Positions 16,623 through 26,024 are shown, numbered from the stretch's first letter. The stretch: DNA of 64,000 nucleotides from Streptomyces pluripotens (GCF_000802245.2 NZ_CP021080.1:1-64000), one strand, 5' to 3'. A program made the numbers and translations. The notes: generated from the sequence alone by a model not told the origin.

Positions 16623-18116
16623 TCAGGGGGTCGGGGCAGTGATCTCACGCTTGAGGATCTTGCCACTCGGCCCCGTCGGCAACGCGTCCGTCAGCCATAT
16701 GCAGCGCGGATACTTATAGGCGGCGACCCGCTCCCGCACGAACTGCTGGAGTTCCCCGATGTCCGCCCGGGCTCCCGGCCGCAGCACGACGGCGGCCGCC
16801 ACCTCCTCGCCGAGCCGCTCGTCCGGCACACCGAGCACGGCGGCGAGCGCGACGGCCGGGTGTTCGTGCAGGACCTCCTCGATCTCACGCGGGTAGACGT
16901 TGTACCCGCCGCGGATGATGAGGTCCTTCTTGCGGTCGACGATGTACAGGTAGCCGTCCTCGTCGCGGCGGGCCAGGTCACCGGTGCGCAGCCAGCCATC
17001 GGGGATCACGGCGGCGGTCTCCTCGGGCCGGTTCCAGTACCCCTTCATCAGGTTCGGGCCCCGCACGACCAGCTCCCCGACGTCGCCGGGTACGACGTCC
17101 CGGCCGTCGTCGTCGAGCAGTCGCACCTCCACGTCGCGGATGGGGGTGCCGATGGACCCGGGCTTGCGGGGGCGGTCGGGGTGGTTGAAGGAGACGACAG
17201 GACTGGTCTCGGACATGCCGAATCCTTCCAGCACCATGCAGCCGAAACGCCGTTCGAAACCGTGCAGGACTTCCACCGGCAGGGAGGCGCCGCCCGAGAT
17301 GCACATGCGCAGGCTGGACAGGTCGGCCGCGGCGGCGTCCGGCTGCTGGAGCAGTGCGGCGTACATCGTGGGCACGCCTTCGAACACGGTGGCCCGGTCA
17401 CGGGCGATGGCATCCAGTACGGTCCGCGGCTCGAAGCGCGGTACGAGGGTGAGCGACGCGCCACTGCGCACCGCGACGTTCATCGTGCAGGTCTGCCCGA
17501 AGATGTGGAACAGCGGCAGGCAGCCGACGATCACGTCCTGCGACGTCATCCGCTGGACTTCGGCGACATTGACCTCGGTGTTGTGGCGGAGCCCGGCGTG
17601 CGTGAGCGCGGCACCTTTGGGACGACCGGTCGTGCCCGAGGTGTAGAGCAGCACGGCGATGTCGTCCCCAGCGGTCGCGACGACCTCCGGCAGCGGCTCC
17701 ACACACGCCAGCCCGGCAGCGAAGGCGGCAGGTTCGACCGCCAGACGGCGCACTCCGGCGGCAGCGGCGCCGGCGGCCCCTTCGCCCGGCGCCGCATGCC
17801 ACTCGAAGAGCACCGCGGCACCGGAGTCCCGCAGGTGGAACTCGGTCTCGCGCTCCTTCAGCAGCGGGTTCATCGGCACCACGACCCCGCCGGCCCGCAG
17901 GACGCCGTAGTACAGGACGACGAACTCGGGCACGTTCGGGAGCATCAGCGCGACCCGGTCGCCGGCCCGTATGCCCTCGGTGCGCAGCAATGTGGCGGCC
18001 TGCGCGCTGAGCCGGTCCAACTCGGCGTAGCTGGTGACCGCCGTCCCCAGCCGCAGCGCCGGCTGTCCCGGCAGCGTACGCGCCGTGTCCGCCAGGAATT
18101 CCGCCAGGTTGGCCAT
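16623..18116 (-). CDS. Fatty-acid/carboxylic acid-CoA ligase (AMP-forming)
   Basis: A 497-residue ANL-superfamily enzyme. The ATG at 18,116 is preceded by AAGGAGG. It has the P-loop YTSGTTGRPKGA, the GFGMSETSP motif (A5), DGWLRTGDLARRDEDGYL (A7) and DRKKDLIIRGGYNVYPREIEE (the hinge, about residue 390), and the C-terminal Lys in PSGKILKREI used for adenylation. It activates a fatty or other carboxylic acid to its CoA thioester with ATP. It is divergent from a PucR-like regulator, the likely controller. Chain-length preference cannot be inferred. Confidence 0.88.
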   Translation of the reverse strand: MANLAEFLADTARTLPGQPALRLGTAVTSYAELDRLSAQAATLLRTEGIRAGDRVALMLPNVPEFVVLYYGVLRAGGVVVPMNPLLKERETEFHLRDSGAAVLFEWHAAPGEGAAGAAAAGVRRLAVEPAAFAAGLACVEPLPEVVATAGDDIAVLLYTSGTTGRPKGAALTHAGLRHNTEVNVAEVQRMTSQDVIVGCLPLFHIFGQTCTMNVAVRSGASLTLVPRFEPRTVLDAIARDRATVFEGVPTMYAALLQQPDAAAADLSSLRMCISGGASLPVEVLHGFERRFGCMVLEGFGMSETSPVVSFNHPDRPRKPGSIGTPIRDVEVRLLDDDGRDVVPGDVGELVVRGPNLMKGYWNRPEETAAVIPDGWLRTGDLARRDEDGYLYIVDRKKDLIIRGGYNVYPREIEEVLHEHPAVALAAVLGVPDERLGEEVAAAVVLRPGARADIGELQQFVRERVAAYKYPRCIWLTDALPTGPSGKILKREITAPTP

Positions 18117-18275
18117 GGTGCCTCCTTGCACGCGTGCTCTCGGCGCTCACGAAGTCCCCTCGTCAACGCTCACGGCATGGTGGCGTGCATGCTCACGGCC
18201 GTCCATGGTGACGCGGACAGCCCGGGCACACCAGGGTTGTTCCTGGAACCAAACAGGCCGTCGTACGCTGCGGGT

Positions 18276-19442
18276 ATGGGTCTGTCGAATGTGGGCGCGG
18301 CCTTGCGCACGCGCCTTCCCGAGCTGGGCCGGCGGATGGCCGAACGCATACGTGTCGAGGTCGACTCGTACGCGGACGAAGCGCTCATCCCCTTCACATC
18401 CCTCAGGGAGTCCTGCGAGGGCAACGCGGATCTGCTGCTCGCGCGCTTCGCCTTCGGAGCCAGTCCCGATGTGGGAGCCGCGCAGCAGACCGGGCGGCTG
18501 AGGGCCGAGCAGGGCGTGCCGCTGACGGACACCCTGCACGCCTACCGGGTCGGTTTCGAGTTCCTGTGGTCGGAGATGGTCGACGAGGCGCGCAGGCACC
18601 CGGACGTCACGGACTCGGAACTGGTGGCCGGGTCCTCGGAGATCTGGTCCCTGTTCGGCCGCTACGCGGAAGCCGTGGCCGCTGCCTACCGGGAAGCCAG
18701 CGCGGAACTGGCACTGCGCCGTGAGGCGCGCCGCTCGGCACTGGCCGAGGCCCTCTTCACCGGGGCGCTCGCGGACCGTACGACGCCACGGGAGGCGGCC
18801 CGGCAACTCGGCTTGCCGGAGCGTGGCCCGTACACGGTGGTGGCCGCCTCCGTGCCAGATCCGGGCCAGGAGCCCTTGCCCGGTATCGAAACGGCACTGC
18901 AGCGGGCCGGTGTGCCCTCGGTCTGGCGGCTGCTGCCGGACCAGCAGATCGGTCTCGTCGCGCTCGCACACCACGACGCGGAGACGGTGGGTCTGCGGGA
19001 GCTGCGCCGGCGGCGGACCCGGGTCGGTGTCAGTCCCCGGTTCGACACCCTGCGCGACACGCCCCAGGCACTGCGCTTCGCCCGCCTGGCGCTGGCCGGG
19101 CTGCCCGGCGACGGGCCGGGCGTCAGCCGCTTCGACGACAACCCGCTGGCCATGCTGGTCGCCGCGGCCCCGGCGGAGGCCAGTCGCCTGGTCGAGGTCT
19201 CCCTGGGGCCGCTCCTCGAACTCCCCGCGCCGGAACGCGCGCGCCTGCTGCGTACGCTCGGGCAGTGGTTCGCTTCCGGTGGAGTGGCCGCCGAGACCGC
19301 GCAACGGCTCTTCGTCCACCCGAACACCGTGCGCTACCGTCTGCGCCGCATCGAGGAACTGACGGGACGTTCACTCTCCGACCCGACCTCGCTGGCCGAT
19401 CTCGGCGCCGCGCTGTACGCCCTGCGCCTGCTGCCCCGCTGA
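18276..19442 (+). CDS. PucR/CdaR-type helix-turn-helix regulator
   Basis: A 388-residue regulator. Starting at ATG 18,276 there is no ribosome-binding site, but TACGCT lies 8 bases upstream, so a leaderless transcript is plausible; an earlier ATG at 18,177 is the alternative. The N-terminal 150 residues are helical (RsbR/GGDEF-like sensory region), the middle is a degenerate cyclase-like fold, and the C-terminus ends with the PucR helix-turn-helix: AAETAQRLFVHPNTVRYRLRRIEELTG. It probably regulates the divergent acyl-CoA ligase. Inducer unknown. Confidence 0.82.
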   Translation: MGLSNVGAALRTRLPELGRRMAERIRVEVDSYADEALIPFTSLRESCEGNADLLLARFAFGASPDVGAAQQTGRLRAEQGVPLTDTLHAYRVGFEFLWSEMVDEARRHPDVTDSELVAGSSEIWSLFGRYAEAVAAAYREASAELALRREARRSALAEALFTGALADRTTPREAARQLGLPERGPYTVVAASVPDPGQEPLPGIETALQRAGVPSVWRLLPDQQIGLVALAHHDAETVGLRELRRRRTRVGVSPRFDTLRDTPQALRFARLALAGLPGDGPGVSRFDDNPLAMLVAAAPAEASRLVEVSLGPLLELPAPERARLLRTLGQWFASGGVAAETAQRLFVHPNTVRYRLRRIEELTGRSLSDPTSLADLGAALYALRLLPR

Positions 19443-19792
19443 GGACCTCGGGCGCCCGCCCGCCGCCGCGCGGTGCGGGTGGTCTCCGGTGCGCCCGACC
19501 GGCTGGCGACGAGCCGGAGGGAACAGGAGCGGCACAGGACGTGGTGCGAGCGCCGCGCGGTGGTCTGGGACCGGTGCAGCCGGCCAGCCGTCTGCTGGGT
19601 CCCTCGGGGCACCGGCCGGCATGGGTGCCGCTGGCACACACGGGGACGTTGTGCGGAGCGTGTGTTCGACGGTCATGGCGCAGGCCGACGGCGGGCACGG
19701 GCCTGAAGCGGCGTGCCGACCGGCTGCCCCGGACCGGGCGGGTGATCCGGTCCGGAAATGTGGGGGAGGAAGCCCGTCCTGGTGCGGCAGCC
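19443..19792. other. Intergenic region, no gene seen
   Basis: About 350 bases between convergent regulator and MmpL genes. Only Arg-rich shadow frames and no recognisable domain. Confidence 0.5.
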
Positions 19793-19829
19793 GGGAGTTC
19801 CGCCGACCGTACGAAGGCGCGGAACTCCC
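19793..19829 (-). terminator. Terminator downstream of the MmpL gene
   Basis: Perfect 11-bp inverted repeat GGGAGTTCCGC / GCGGAACTCCC with a 15-nt loop, 15 bases past the MmpL stop on the minus strand. Confidence 0.7.
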
Positions 19830-19844
19830 CCCTTGACCTTGCCG

Positions 19845-22040
19845 CTAGCCGCGCGGGCCCGCCGGATCGTGGGCGACCGGGTCGCGATCGCCACTACCGT
19901 GGACCGTTCCTGAGCCGCCGGTATCCGTACCCTGGCCGAGCGCATCCCGTGCCGCCCGGTCGGCGTGCCCCGGCCACCAGGCGGCGTGGCCGATCAGCGC
20001 GGTGAGGCTCGGCGTGAAGAACATCGCCATCACGAACGCGGCGACGGCGATACCGAAGGAGACGGCGAAACCCATCTCCGTGAGCAGCGCGTTGCCCGCC
20101 AGCATCATCGTGGCGAAGGTCGCCGCCAGGATGAAGCCGGCTGCGGCCACGGTCGGCCCGGCGTGCCGGAGTGCCATGCCCGCCGCCTCCCGCGGCTCGC
20201 GACCCTCACGGGCCTCCTCACGGAGCCGGGCAATCATGAGGATGTTGTAGTCGGTGCCGATGGCGACCACGAAGAGATACATGATCACCGGGAGCATGAA
20301 CATCAGGCCCGAGTGTTCCTGCCCCTCCTGGAAGATCCACACGGTGGCGCCGAGGGTGGCACCGAAACCGAGGCCGACCGATGCGATCAGGTACCAAGGG
20401 GCAACCACACTGCGCAGCAGTAGTCCCAGGATGACCATGATCAGGACGGCCGCGACGGGGAAGACCGTCCGGTAGTCGTGGTTGACCGCCGTGTCGATGT
20501 CCTTGTAGATGGAGGACATGCCGCCGACGAGGGCCTCAGTGCCGTCGGGAGCCTCTGAGTGGGCGACGTGGCGCACCCGCTCCACCGTGTCGATCGCTTT
20601 GTCCGTCGACGCCTCGTACTTGAGCGTGACGGTGATGTCCGCGGTGGTGCCGTTCTTGTTCGTCCGGGTCATCCGGGCACTGGCAACACCGTCCACGGAA
20701 CCGAGTTTCTTCACGTAGGCGCCGAAGACGGCCGTGTCCAGCGGCTTGCCGTCGGTGCGGGACACATAGACGTCAGTGGGTGCGGCGGCGCCGGCCGAGT
20801 ACGCCTTCTGCATCTCGTCCTGGACGACCATGGACTCCTTGGTCTTGGGCATGGAGCCCGACGCCAGGTCGAACGTGGCGTTGAAACCGAGGGTGCCGAG
20901 CGACAGCACGATCAGGACGAGGCCGGACGCCCCGGCGGTCAGTGCCGGGCGACGCTGTACGCCGCGGCCGAGGGCGGCGAACCGGGCGTTCTTCGGCTCC
21001 TTCTGCCAGGACTTGGACGGCCAGAACACCTTCGGTCCGATGAGGGAGACCACGGCCGGGACCAGGGTCAGGCCTGCCATCAGGGTGGCGGCGACCGCAA
21101 TGGCGAGCGCCGGGCCCATCTGCCTGAGGAAGCCGAGCGTGGACAGAGCCAACGCGAGGAAGGCGATGACGACTGCTCCGGCGGCCGATGCGATGGCCTC
21201 GCCGACCCGGTCGACCGCGTTGACCATGGCCTGCTTGGGTTCGTCGCCGGCGCGCAGCCGTTCGCGGTAGCGGAATATCAGGAAGAGGAAGTAGTCCGTC
21301 CCCACGCCGAACAGCACGACGATCAGTATCGAGGAGATCGAGCTGTTGGCTTGGAGGCCGAACAGCTTGGTGGCGTAGGCAATCAGGCCGTTGGCGACGG
21401 CGGACACCAGACCGATCAGGACCAGTGGGAGTACGGCCAGGATCGGCGCCCGAAAAATGATCAGCAGGGTCACCAGAATGATCGCAAAAGTGCCAATGCC
21501 GATCAGGGTCTGACCGCGCTTGGAGGAGTCCTGTTGGTCGAGGGCCTGCGCGGCGGAGCCGCCGAGCTTGACGTCGAGGTGCGTGCCTCTTGCCAGTTGC
21601 TTGACGTTCTCGCGCAACGCTTTGGCCGCATCGGCCTGTTTGGGCTGGCCGGCGTTCTTGCTGTCCATCTGCACCAGGGTCAGGGCGTACCTGCCGTCCT
21701 CGGACGACGGGCCGGGGACCACCTTCTGGACCTGGTCGATGTGCTTGCCGCCCAATTCGGAGGTGATCCTGGCGACGTCCTTCTTGTCGGCGGCGGTCAG
21801 TTCGCCACCGTCGGTGCGCTGGTACAGCGCGATCGCCGACGGGGTGAAAGCACCGGGGAACGCCTTCTCTTGAAGAGTCGCCGCTTTGATCGACTCGTAG
21901 CTCTTGGGCAGGAAACTGCTCTCGTCGCTGTTCGAGGGCAGGCTCGGGGCAGTCGCGACGATCGCCACCGCGGCGATCAGCCATGCGACGATCGTCCACA
22001 CGGGATGTCGGACTACAGCGTTGCCTAACGGTCGGAACAT
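19845..22040 (-). CDS. MmpL/RND-family membrane exporter
   Basis: A 731-residue RND-superfamily transporter. The ATG at 22,040 (MFRPLGNAVVRHPVW) follows GGGAGG. It has a first transmembrane helix near residue 20, a large extracytoplasmic loop (about 45-190), five helices, a second loop (about 390-510) and a last helix group. The two conserved segments GTDYFLFLIFRYRE and GTDYNILMIARLREE sit in TM4 and TM10 and carry the proton-relay Asp-Tyr pair typical of MmpL proteins. It probably exports lipids or hydrophobic metabolites by proton antiport. No regulator is adjacent. Confidence 0.87.
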   Translation of the reverse strand: MFRPLGNAVVRHPVWTIVAWLIAAVAIVATAPSLPSNSDESSFLPKSYESIKAATLQEKAFPGAFTPSAIALYQRTDGGELTAADKKDVARITSELGGKHIDQVQKVVPGPSSEDGRYALTLVQMDSKNAGQPKQADAAKALRENVKQLARGTHLDVKLGGSAAQALDQQDSSKRGQTLIGIGTFAIILVTLLIIFRAPILAVLPLVLIGLVSAVANGLIAYATKLFGLQANSSISSILIVVLFGVGTDYFLFLIFRYRERLRAGDEPKQAMVNAVDRVGEAIASAAGAVVIAFLALALSTLGFLRQMGPALAIAVAATLMAGLTLVPAVVSLIGPKVFWPSKSWQKEPKNARFAALGRGVQRRPALTAGASGLVLIVLSLGTLGFNATFDLASGSMPKTKESMVVQDEMQKAYSAGAAAPTDVYVSRTDGKPLDTAVFGAYVKKLGSVDGVASARMTRTNKNGTTADITVTLKYEASTDKAIDTVERVRHVAHSEAPDGTEALVGGMSSIYKDIDTAVNHDYRTVFPVAAVLIMVILGLLLRSVVAPWYLIASVGLGFGATLGATVWIFQEGQEHSGLMFMLPVIMYLFVVAIGTDYNILMIARLREEAREGREPREAAGMALRHAGPTVAAAGFILAATFATMMLAGNALLTEMGFAVSFGIAVAAFVMAMFFTPSLTALIGHAAWWPGHADRAARDALGQGTDTGGSGTVHGSGDRDPVAHDPAGPRG

Positions 22041-22549
22041 GCGGAAGGTCCTCCCTGGTACAGGAAGATCACCGCAACCCGGGGAGCGGTCCCTGGCATC
22101 GGCGACCCCGACCGGCCCGCATCGAAGGGGCCGGTCGAACGGTTGTCTTGATCTCACATCGTAGTGACAGGCATCGAGCCTCTGGCAATCGACTTTTCCT
22201 GTCGGTTCACCAGTGGCTTTTCTCCAACCGGGAGTTCGAGGCCGGTTGCGTCACGATCCGGGAACCGAACCCCCGTTCCTCCAGCTCCGGCAAAGCGCAG
22301 GCCGGCCTGTCGTACCCCGTCGAGGGCCGCCCGTCTCAGTGCGGCGTCGCGTACTGCGCGGACCGGAAGGCGAAGAAGGCAGCGGCCGCCAAGACAACGC
22401 CGCTGCTGTTCCCGCCGCTCCGCGATCCGCGAGCGGGTCGCAACCCACCGGCATTCCCGAAGCAAAGAGCGAACCGGCACCGGGCCGGCCGGCCCTCGTC
22501 AAGATCCGCGAAGGCGTCATCGGCCCGGGGAGTCAGGAAGACCGAAGCC

Positions 22550-22601
22550 GTGGAGTGGAGTCGTGGAGTGGAGTCGTGGAGTGGAGTCGTGGAGTGGAGT
22601 C
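22550..22601. repeat. 13-bp tandem repeat, 4 perfect copies
   Basis: Four exact head-to-tail copies of GTGGAGTGGAGTC, followed by GTCGTGG. The unit is not a multiple of 3, consistent with non-coding DNA. Confidence 0.95.
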
Positions 22602-22637
22602 GTCGTGGTGCGGTCTCCTCGCATGTGCCACCGGACA

Positions 22638-22653
22638 AGGGCCGATCGGCCCT
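22638..22653. promoter_or_regulatory. Candidate DevR/OsdR box (perfect palindrome)
   Basis: AGGGCCGATCGGCCCT, a perfect 16-bp palindrome and the most symmetric copy of the motif repeated through the island. It is 515 bases from the nearest start (23,169), so its target is unclear. Confidence 0.6.
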
Positions 22654-23071
22654 GGCGGTCTGCTGATCGACATGATGTGCTGGTCATGGCGGGAAGGGCC
22701 CGTTGGAGACGCGGAGAAGCGGCGTTACGCCGTGCACCGCGCAATCCGGATCCGCGAGAAGCGGGTGGCGTCCTTCCCGCCCCGCATTACGCAGGCGGCC
22801 TCACACGGCGCACTCCGTCCCCGGTACGCCGGCCCGAACCAAGGGCGCACTCCGTGGGACGGGCACCGGCCGGTCGAGGCTGGGGACCGGTCCCACAGCC
22901 GTGCGACGCCGCAAACGCTCACGAAAATCTGTCTCCCCGCGTGCGCTCCAGCCCACAGCGAAGAAGCGCCGCGCATGAGCAGCGGAGCTCACGGCCCCGA
23001 GGCCCGTGCAGCCTTCCCCCCCCCACAGCCCTCCCGCCAGGCGTGCGGGGCGGTCGCCGCTGTTGTCTGTT

Positions 23072-23108
23072 GGGGCCAAGGGGCCCTCAGGCAGGCCCGA
23101 GCGGCCCG
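23072..23108. promoter_or_regulatory. Paired candidate DevR/OsdR boxes upstream of cNMP-binding gene
   Basis: GGGGCCAAGGGGCCCT (23,072-23,087) and AGGCCCGAGCGGCCCG (23,093-23,108), 21 bases apart start to start, so on the same face of the helix; the nearer ends 60 bases before the start at 23,169. Confidence 0.55.
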
Positions 23109-23168
23109 TGGCGACCAGCTCCTGACGCGTCCACGCTGGTAGGAACAGCTACGAAGGGAGTCGGTGCG

Positions 23169-23627
23169 ATGACCTCCGCGACCACCATGACCACAGTTCT
23201 GCCGGCCCAGCACCGTGAACGGCTGATGGCCCTCGCCCGTGAGGTCTCCTTCGAGGCCGGCACCCGCCTGTTCGAGGAGGGTCGGCGTGCCGACCGCTTC
23301 TGGATCGTGCGCACCGGCACGGTCGCCCTCGACCTGCATGTTCCCGGTCGCCGTCGCGCTGTCATCGAGACGCTCGGGCACGGCGAACTGATCGGTTGGT
23401 CCTGGCACTACCCGCCCTACCTGTGGCAGCTCGGCGCCGAGGCAATGAGCCCGGTACGGGCCTACGAGTTCGACGCCGCCCCCGTGCGCGCCATGTGCGA
23501 GGAGGATCCCGAGTTCGGCCGGGCGATCGCATTCTGGGTTGGACTCGTGGTTGCCCAGCGACTGCACTCCTCCCGGGTCCGCTTGCTCGATCTCTACGCC
23601 CCGTACGGCAGCGGCGGTCTGGGCTGA
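23169..23627 (+). CDS. Cyclic nucleotide-binding-domain protein without HTH
   Basis: A 152-residue protein starting ATG at 23,169 after GAAGGGAG. It is essentially one cNMP-binding beta-roll (SFEAGTRLFEEGRRADRFWIVRTG, then a phosphate-binding-cassette-like region LGHGELIGWSWHYPP, given by its ends, about residues 35-95) and a short C-terminal helix. The Crp/Fnr DNA-binding domain is absent, so it is a sensor or adaptor rather than a transcription factor. Its stop overlaps the frame of the next gene, and both lie behind a double island box. Similar stand-alone cNMP domains occur in dormancy-type clusters. Ligand unknown. Confidence 0.75.
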   Translation: MTSATTMTTVLPAQHRERLMALAREVSFEAGTRLFEEGRRADRFWIVRTGTVALDLHVPGRRRAVIETLGHGELIGWSWHYPPYLWQLGAEAMSPVRAYEFDAAPVRAMCEEDPEFGRAIAFWVGLVVAQRLHSSRVRLLDLYAPYGSGGLG

Positions 23628-23668
23628 TGGCCACGTCGGCGGCTCGGCGGCGTTCCGAGGAGGACAGC

Positions 23669-24322
23669 ATGCGCAGCAGTCCGCAACAGGTGAGCGACGT
23701 GATGACGCGCGGCGTCGTCGCGGTGGGCCGTAAGGCCCTGTTCAAGGACATTGTCGAACGCATGGAGCAGTGGAAGGTCAGTGCCCTACCCGTATTGGAA
23801 GGCGACGGACGGGTGATCGGTGTGGTGTCCGAGGCCGATCTGCTACCGAAGGAGGAGTTCCGCGACAGCGATCCCGATCGCTTCACTCAGTTGCGCCGAC
23901 TGCCCGACCTGGCCAAGGCCGGGGCCGTCGCCGCCGAGGAGCTGATGAGCACGCCGGCCGTCACGGTCCACGCCGACGCCTCACTCGCCGAAGCCGCCCG
24001 CATCATGGCGCTGAGACACGTCAAGCGCCTACCGGTCGTGAACGCCGAGGGAGTACTCGAAGGAGTCGTCAGCCGCGGGGACCTGCTCAAGGTGTTCCTG
24101 CGTCCGGACAACGACCTCGCGGACGAGATACGGCGGGACGTCGTCGACGTGCTCTTCCCGGCTCCCGTCGAACCTGTGCACATCGACGTCACCGATGGCG
24201 TCGCGACCCTGACCGGCCGGGTCCAGGACGCCACCCGGATTCCGCTCGCCGCCCGCCTGGTACGGGGCGTGGAGGGTGTGGTGGGTGTGGACTGCCGGCT
24301 CACGGCGTCAGGTGTGGAGTGA
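23669..24322 (+). CDS. CBS-BON domain protein (copy 1)
   Basis: A 217-residue protein. The ATG at 23,669 has GAGGAGG at the right distance; an ATG at 23,627 that overlaps the previous stop is the alternative. Two CBS motifs (SDVMTRGVVAVG...DLLPKEEF, residues 9-65, and ELMSTPAVTVHADASL...GDLLKVFL, 90-145) form an adenine-nucleotide-binding Bateman module, followed by a BON domain (IDVTDGVATLTGRVQD...VEGVVGVDCRL). It resembles the DosR-regulated M. tuberculosis Rv2626c in its CBS part. Probably an energy-state sensor; co-transcribed with the cNMP-binding gene. Confidence 0.85.
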   Translation: MRSSPQQVSDVMTRGVVAVGRKALFKDIVERMEQWKVSALPVLEGDGRVIGVVSEADLLPKEEFRDSDPDRFTQLRRLPDLAKAGAVAAEELMSTPAVTVHADASLAEAARIMALRHVKRLPVVNAEGVLEGVVSRGDLLKVFLRPDNDLADEIRRDVVDVLFPAPVEPVHIDVTDGVATLTGRVQDATRIPLAARLVRGVEGVVGVDCRLTASGVE

Positions 24323-24380
24323 CGTGACCGAGCTCGGGGGGGCAGGAGATCCACGGTCCGGAATCCCGGCGCTCCCGGGA

Positions 24381-24421
24381 GTGGACGCCCCGGTTGACGT
24401 CCGCCCAACCGGGGCGTCCAC
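24381..24421. terminator. Bidirectional terminator between convergent genes
   Basis: Perfect 16-bp inverted repeat GTGGACGCCCCGGTTG / CAACCGGGGCGTCCAC with a 9-nt loop, between the CBS-BON gene (plus) and the Rv1733c-like gene (minus). Confidence 0.85.
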
Positions 24422-24614
24422 CAACCGGCTCGTGGGCGAGGGCATCACTCGTACCATCGTCGACCCGCCGTGCCTCATCTCCAGGCGGGTCATGCCGCAT
24501 CCAGGCAGCCTCCCCGTCGGTGAACGTCGGTGGTGAAGAAGACCTCGCGGTTGATCCCTTCGCCATTGGGCCCTTCGACAAGCCCGCCGTCTGGGCGAGC
24601 CCCCGCGCTGCCGG

Positions 24615-25217
24615 TCAGGTTCCCCCGCTGTTCAGGTTCCCCCAGCGGGGTCCGACCTGATTCCACTCCTTGTCCCACTCAGCCAGGCGCCGCCTGAGGA
24701 GTCCCCCGCGGACCGCCCGTCCCGCCACCAGGACCGCGGTCCCGGCCAGCCCGGCGACGAGCACACCCGTGCCCACGGCCTCGCCCGTCGCTGCCGCACC
24801 AGTGATGGGCGCCGGCACCACCCGATTCGCGCGGTCGGTCCACACGGTGACCCGGGTTCCTGCGGGGGCGCCCGGGAAGACCCTCGCCTGATCCGTGTGC
24901 ACGGAGCCGTGGGCATCCGTCCAGCGCACGGTGGCCCACTCGCGCCCGTCGCGCGATCCGCTGCCCGTGGCCGGAGGTTTCGCCGCGTCGTCGGTCAGTA
25001 CGGCGGACACGGAGTGCACCCCGGCCGCGCGGGCCGAGAAGCCTTGGCCTGCCGCTCCGGCCGTCACCACACCTGCGACAACGGCGGCGAAAGTGGCGAG
25101 CACCCAGGTGACCAGCACGATCCAGGCCTCGACCACATCACTGTGGCGCTTGAGTGGGTTCCGCCGCCAACGCCACAGCCACGGGTGGGTGACGGTCGCT
25201 GCAGGTGTCCGTGTCAT
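24615..25217 (-). CDS. Rv1733c-like membrane protein (copy 1)
   Basis: A 200-residue membrane protein. It opens with an Arg/Trp-rich segment PWLWRWRRNPLKRHSDVVEAW running into one transmembrane helix (given by its ends), has an extracytoplasmic domain with VRWTDAHGSVHTDQARVFPG and GTRVTVWTDRANRVV, a second helix near residue 155, and a C-terminal RRRLAEWDKEWNQVGPRW. This matches Rv1733c, a DosR-regulon membrane protein and T-cell antigen of M. tuberculosis whose function is unknown. It is 34 bases downstream of a CBS-BON gene on the same strand, probably one transcript. A second copy lies at 34,313. Confidence 0.82.
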   Translation of the reverse strand: MTRTPAATVTHPWLWRWRRNPLKRHSDVVEAWIVLVTWVLATFAAVVAGVVTAGAAGQGFSARAAGVHSVSAVLTDDAAKPPATGSGSRDGREWATVRWTDAHGSVHTDQARVFPGAPAGTRVTVWTDRANRVVPAPITGAAATGEAVGTGVLVAGLAGTAVLVAGRAVRGGLLRRRLAEWDKEWNQVGPRWGNLNSGGT

Positions 25218-25251
25218 CGTGGGCGCCCCTCTCGTGTGCCCGCGACTCCGC

Positions 25252-25953
25252 TCAGGGCAGGCGGGCGGGGTCGCTGTCCGGCAGGTCGGGGGCGAGGTCC
25301 GGGTGTCGGCGCGGCCCAGTGAGCGAGCACCGCACGTCGACCACGCCCGGCACGGCCCGTGCGAGGCGGGCGGCGAGCGGGATCAGGACCGTTTCACGGA
25401 CCCGGCCGGCAAGCGTGACGACACCGTCGAGCACCTCGACCCTGATGGCCTCGGTGTGCATGCCGAAGAGTCGTGCCACAACCTCGTGCCGGACCTCCTC
25501 GGCGATGTCCTCGTCGTCCCGCAGGAAGCCCTTCAGCAAGTCGGAACGGCTGACGATGCCTTTCAGAGTGCCGTCGCGGCCGACGACTGGCAACCGCTTG
25601 ACCCTGGTGCGCGCCATGATGCGCGCGGCGTGGCCGACGGTGGCATCGGGTGCCACGGTCATGGCCGGGGCCGTCATCAGCTCCGCCGCGGTCACCGCGT
25701 TCGCCTTGCGGACCTCCGCGAGGTGCTGCACCTGTCCGTACCGCCCGACGTCTCCGTCCCGGTACTCCTCCTTGGGCAGCAGGTCTGCCTCGGAGACCAC
25801 ACCGACGACACGCCCCGAACTGTCCAGGACCGGGAGGGCGCTGACCCGCCACTCTCGCATGGCCTTCACGATGTCCTTGAAAGAAGCCCCCGCGCGCAGG
25901 GCGACGACCCGGTGGGTCATCACGTCGTTCACGAGGGCCGGAGTGCCGTTCAT
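25252..25953 (-). CDS. CBS-BON domain protein (copy 2)
   Basis: A 233-residue protein. The ATG at 25,953 follows TTGGAGGA. CBS1 (NDVMTHRVVALRAGASFKDIV ... DLLPKEEYRD) and CBS2 (ELMTAPAMTVAPDATV ... RSDLLKGFLRDD) precede a BON domain (VEVLDGVVTLAGRVRE) and a short acidic-Pro tail. It is closely related to copies 1 and 3 in the island. It lies between the sensor kinase and the Rv1733c-like gene; a motif copy 71 bases upstream suggests its own promoter. Confidence 0.86.
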   Translation of the reverse strand: MNGTPALVNDVMTHRVVALRAGASFKDIVKAMREWRVSALPVLDSSGRVVGVVSEADLLPKEEYRDGDVGRYGQVQHLAEVRKANAVTAAELMTAPAMTVAPDATVGHAARIMARTRVKRLPVVGRDGTLKGIVSRSDLLKGFLRDDEDIAEEVRHEVVARLFGMHTEAIRVEVLDGVVTLAGRVRETVLIPLAARLARAVPGVVDVRCSLTGPRRHPDLAPDLPDSDPARLP

Positions 25954-26024
25954 GGCGTCCTCCAAGGGCGTCGGTGTCGTCGTCGGACACTCTCAGGCTG
26001 CTGCCACGGCGCCGTTCCGGGCAT

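Larger units (their letters stand above)
22041..23071. other. Long non-coding stretch at the left border of the stress island
   Basis: About 1 kb between MmpL and the cNMP-binding gene. No convincing gene on either strand (frames are Arg-rich, with no ribosome-binding site or domain). It contains a 13-bp tandem repeat and an isolated, perfect 16-bp copy of the island palindrome. The lower codon bias and repeats suggest a recombination or integration border. Confidence 0.55.

Noticed and set aside
16473..18275. Extension of the PucR-like regulator by 600 residues to the left
   Set aside because: It would run antisense through the whole acyl-CoA ligase; the protein domain begins near 18,276.
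22550..22601. CRISPR-like array
   Set aside because: 13-bp repeats without spacers and no cas genes; simple tandem repeat.
22213..23142. 309-codon open frame in the island border
   Set aside because: No ribosome-binding site, no recognisable domain and an Arg/Pro-rich shadow composition; overlaps repeats.
24616..24650. Short repeats and CCCCGCTG/CAGCGGGG hairpin at the end of the Rv1733c-like gene
   Set aside because: Lies inside the coding end; a stronger terminator is present at 24,381-24,421.
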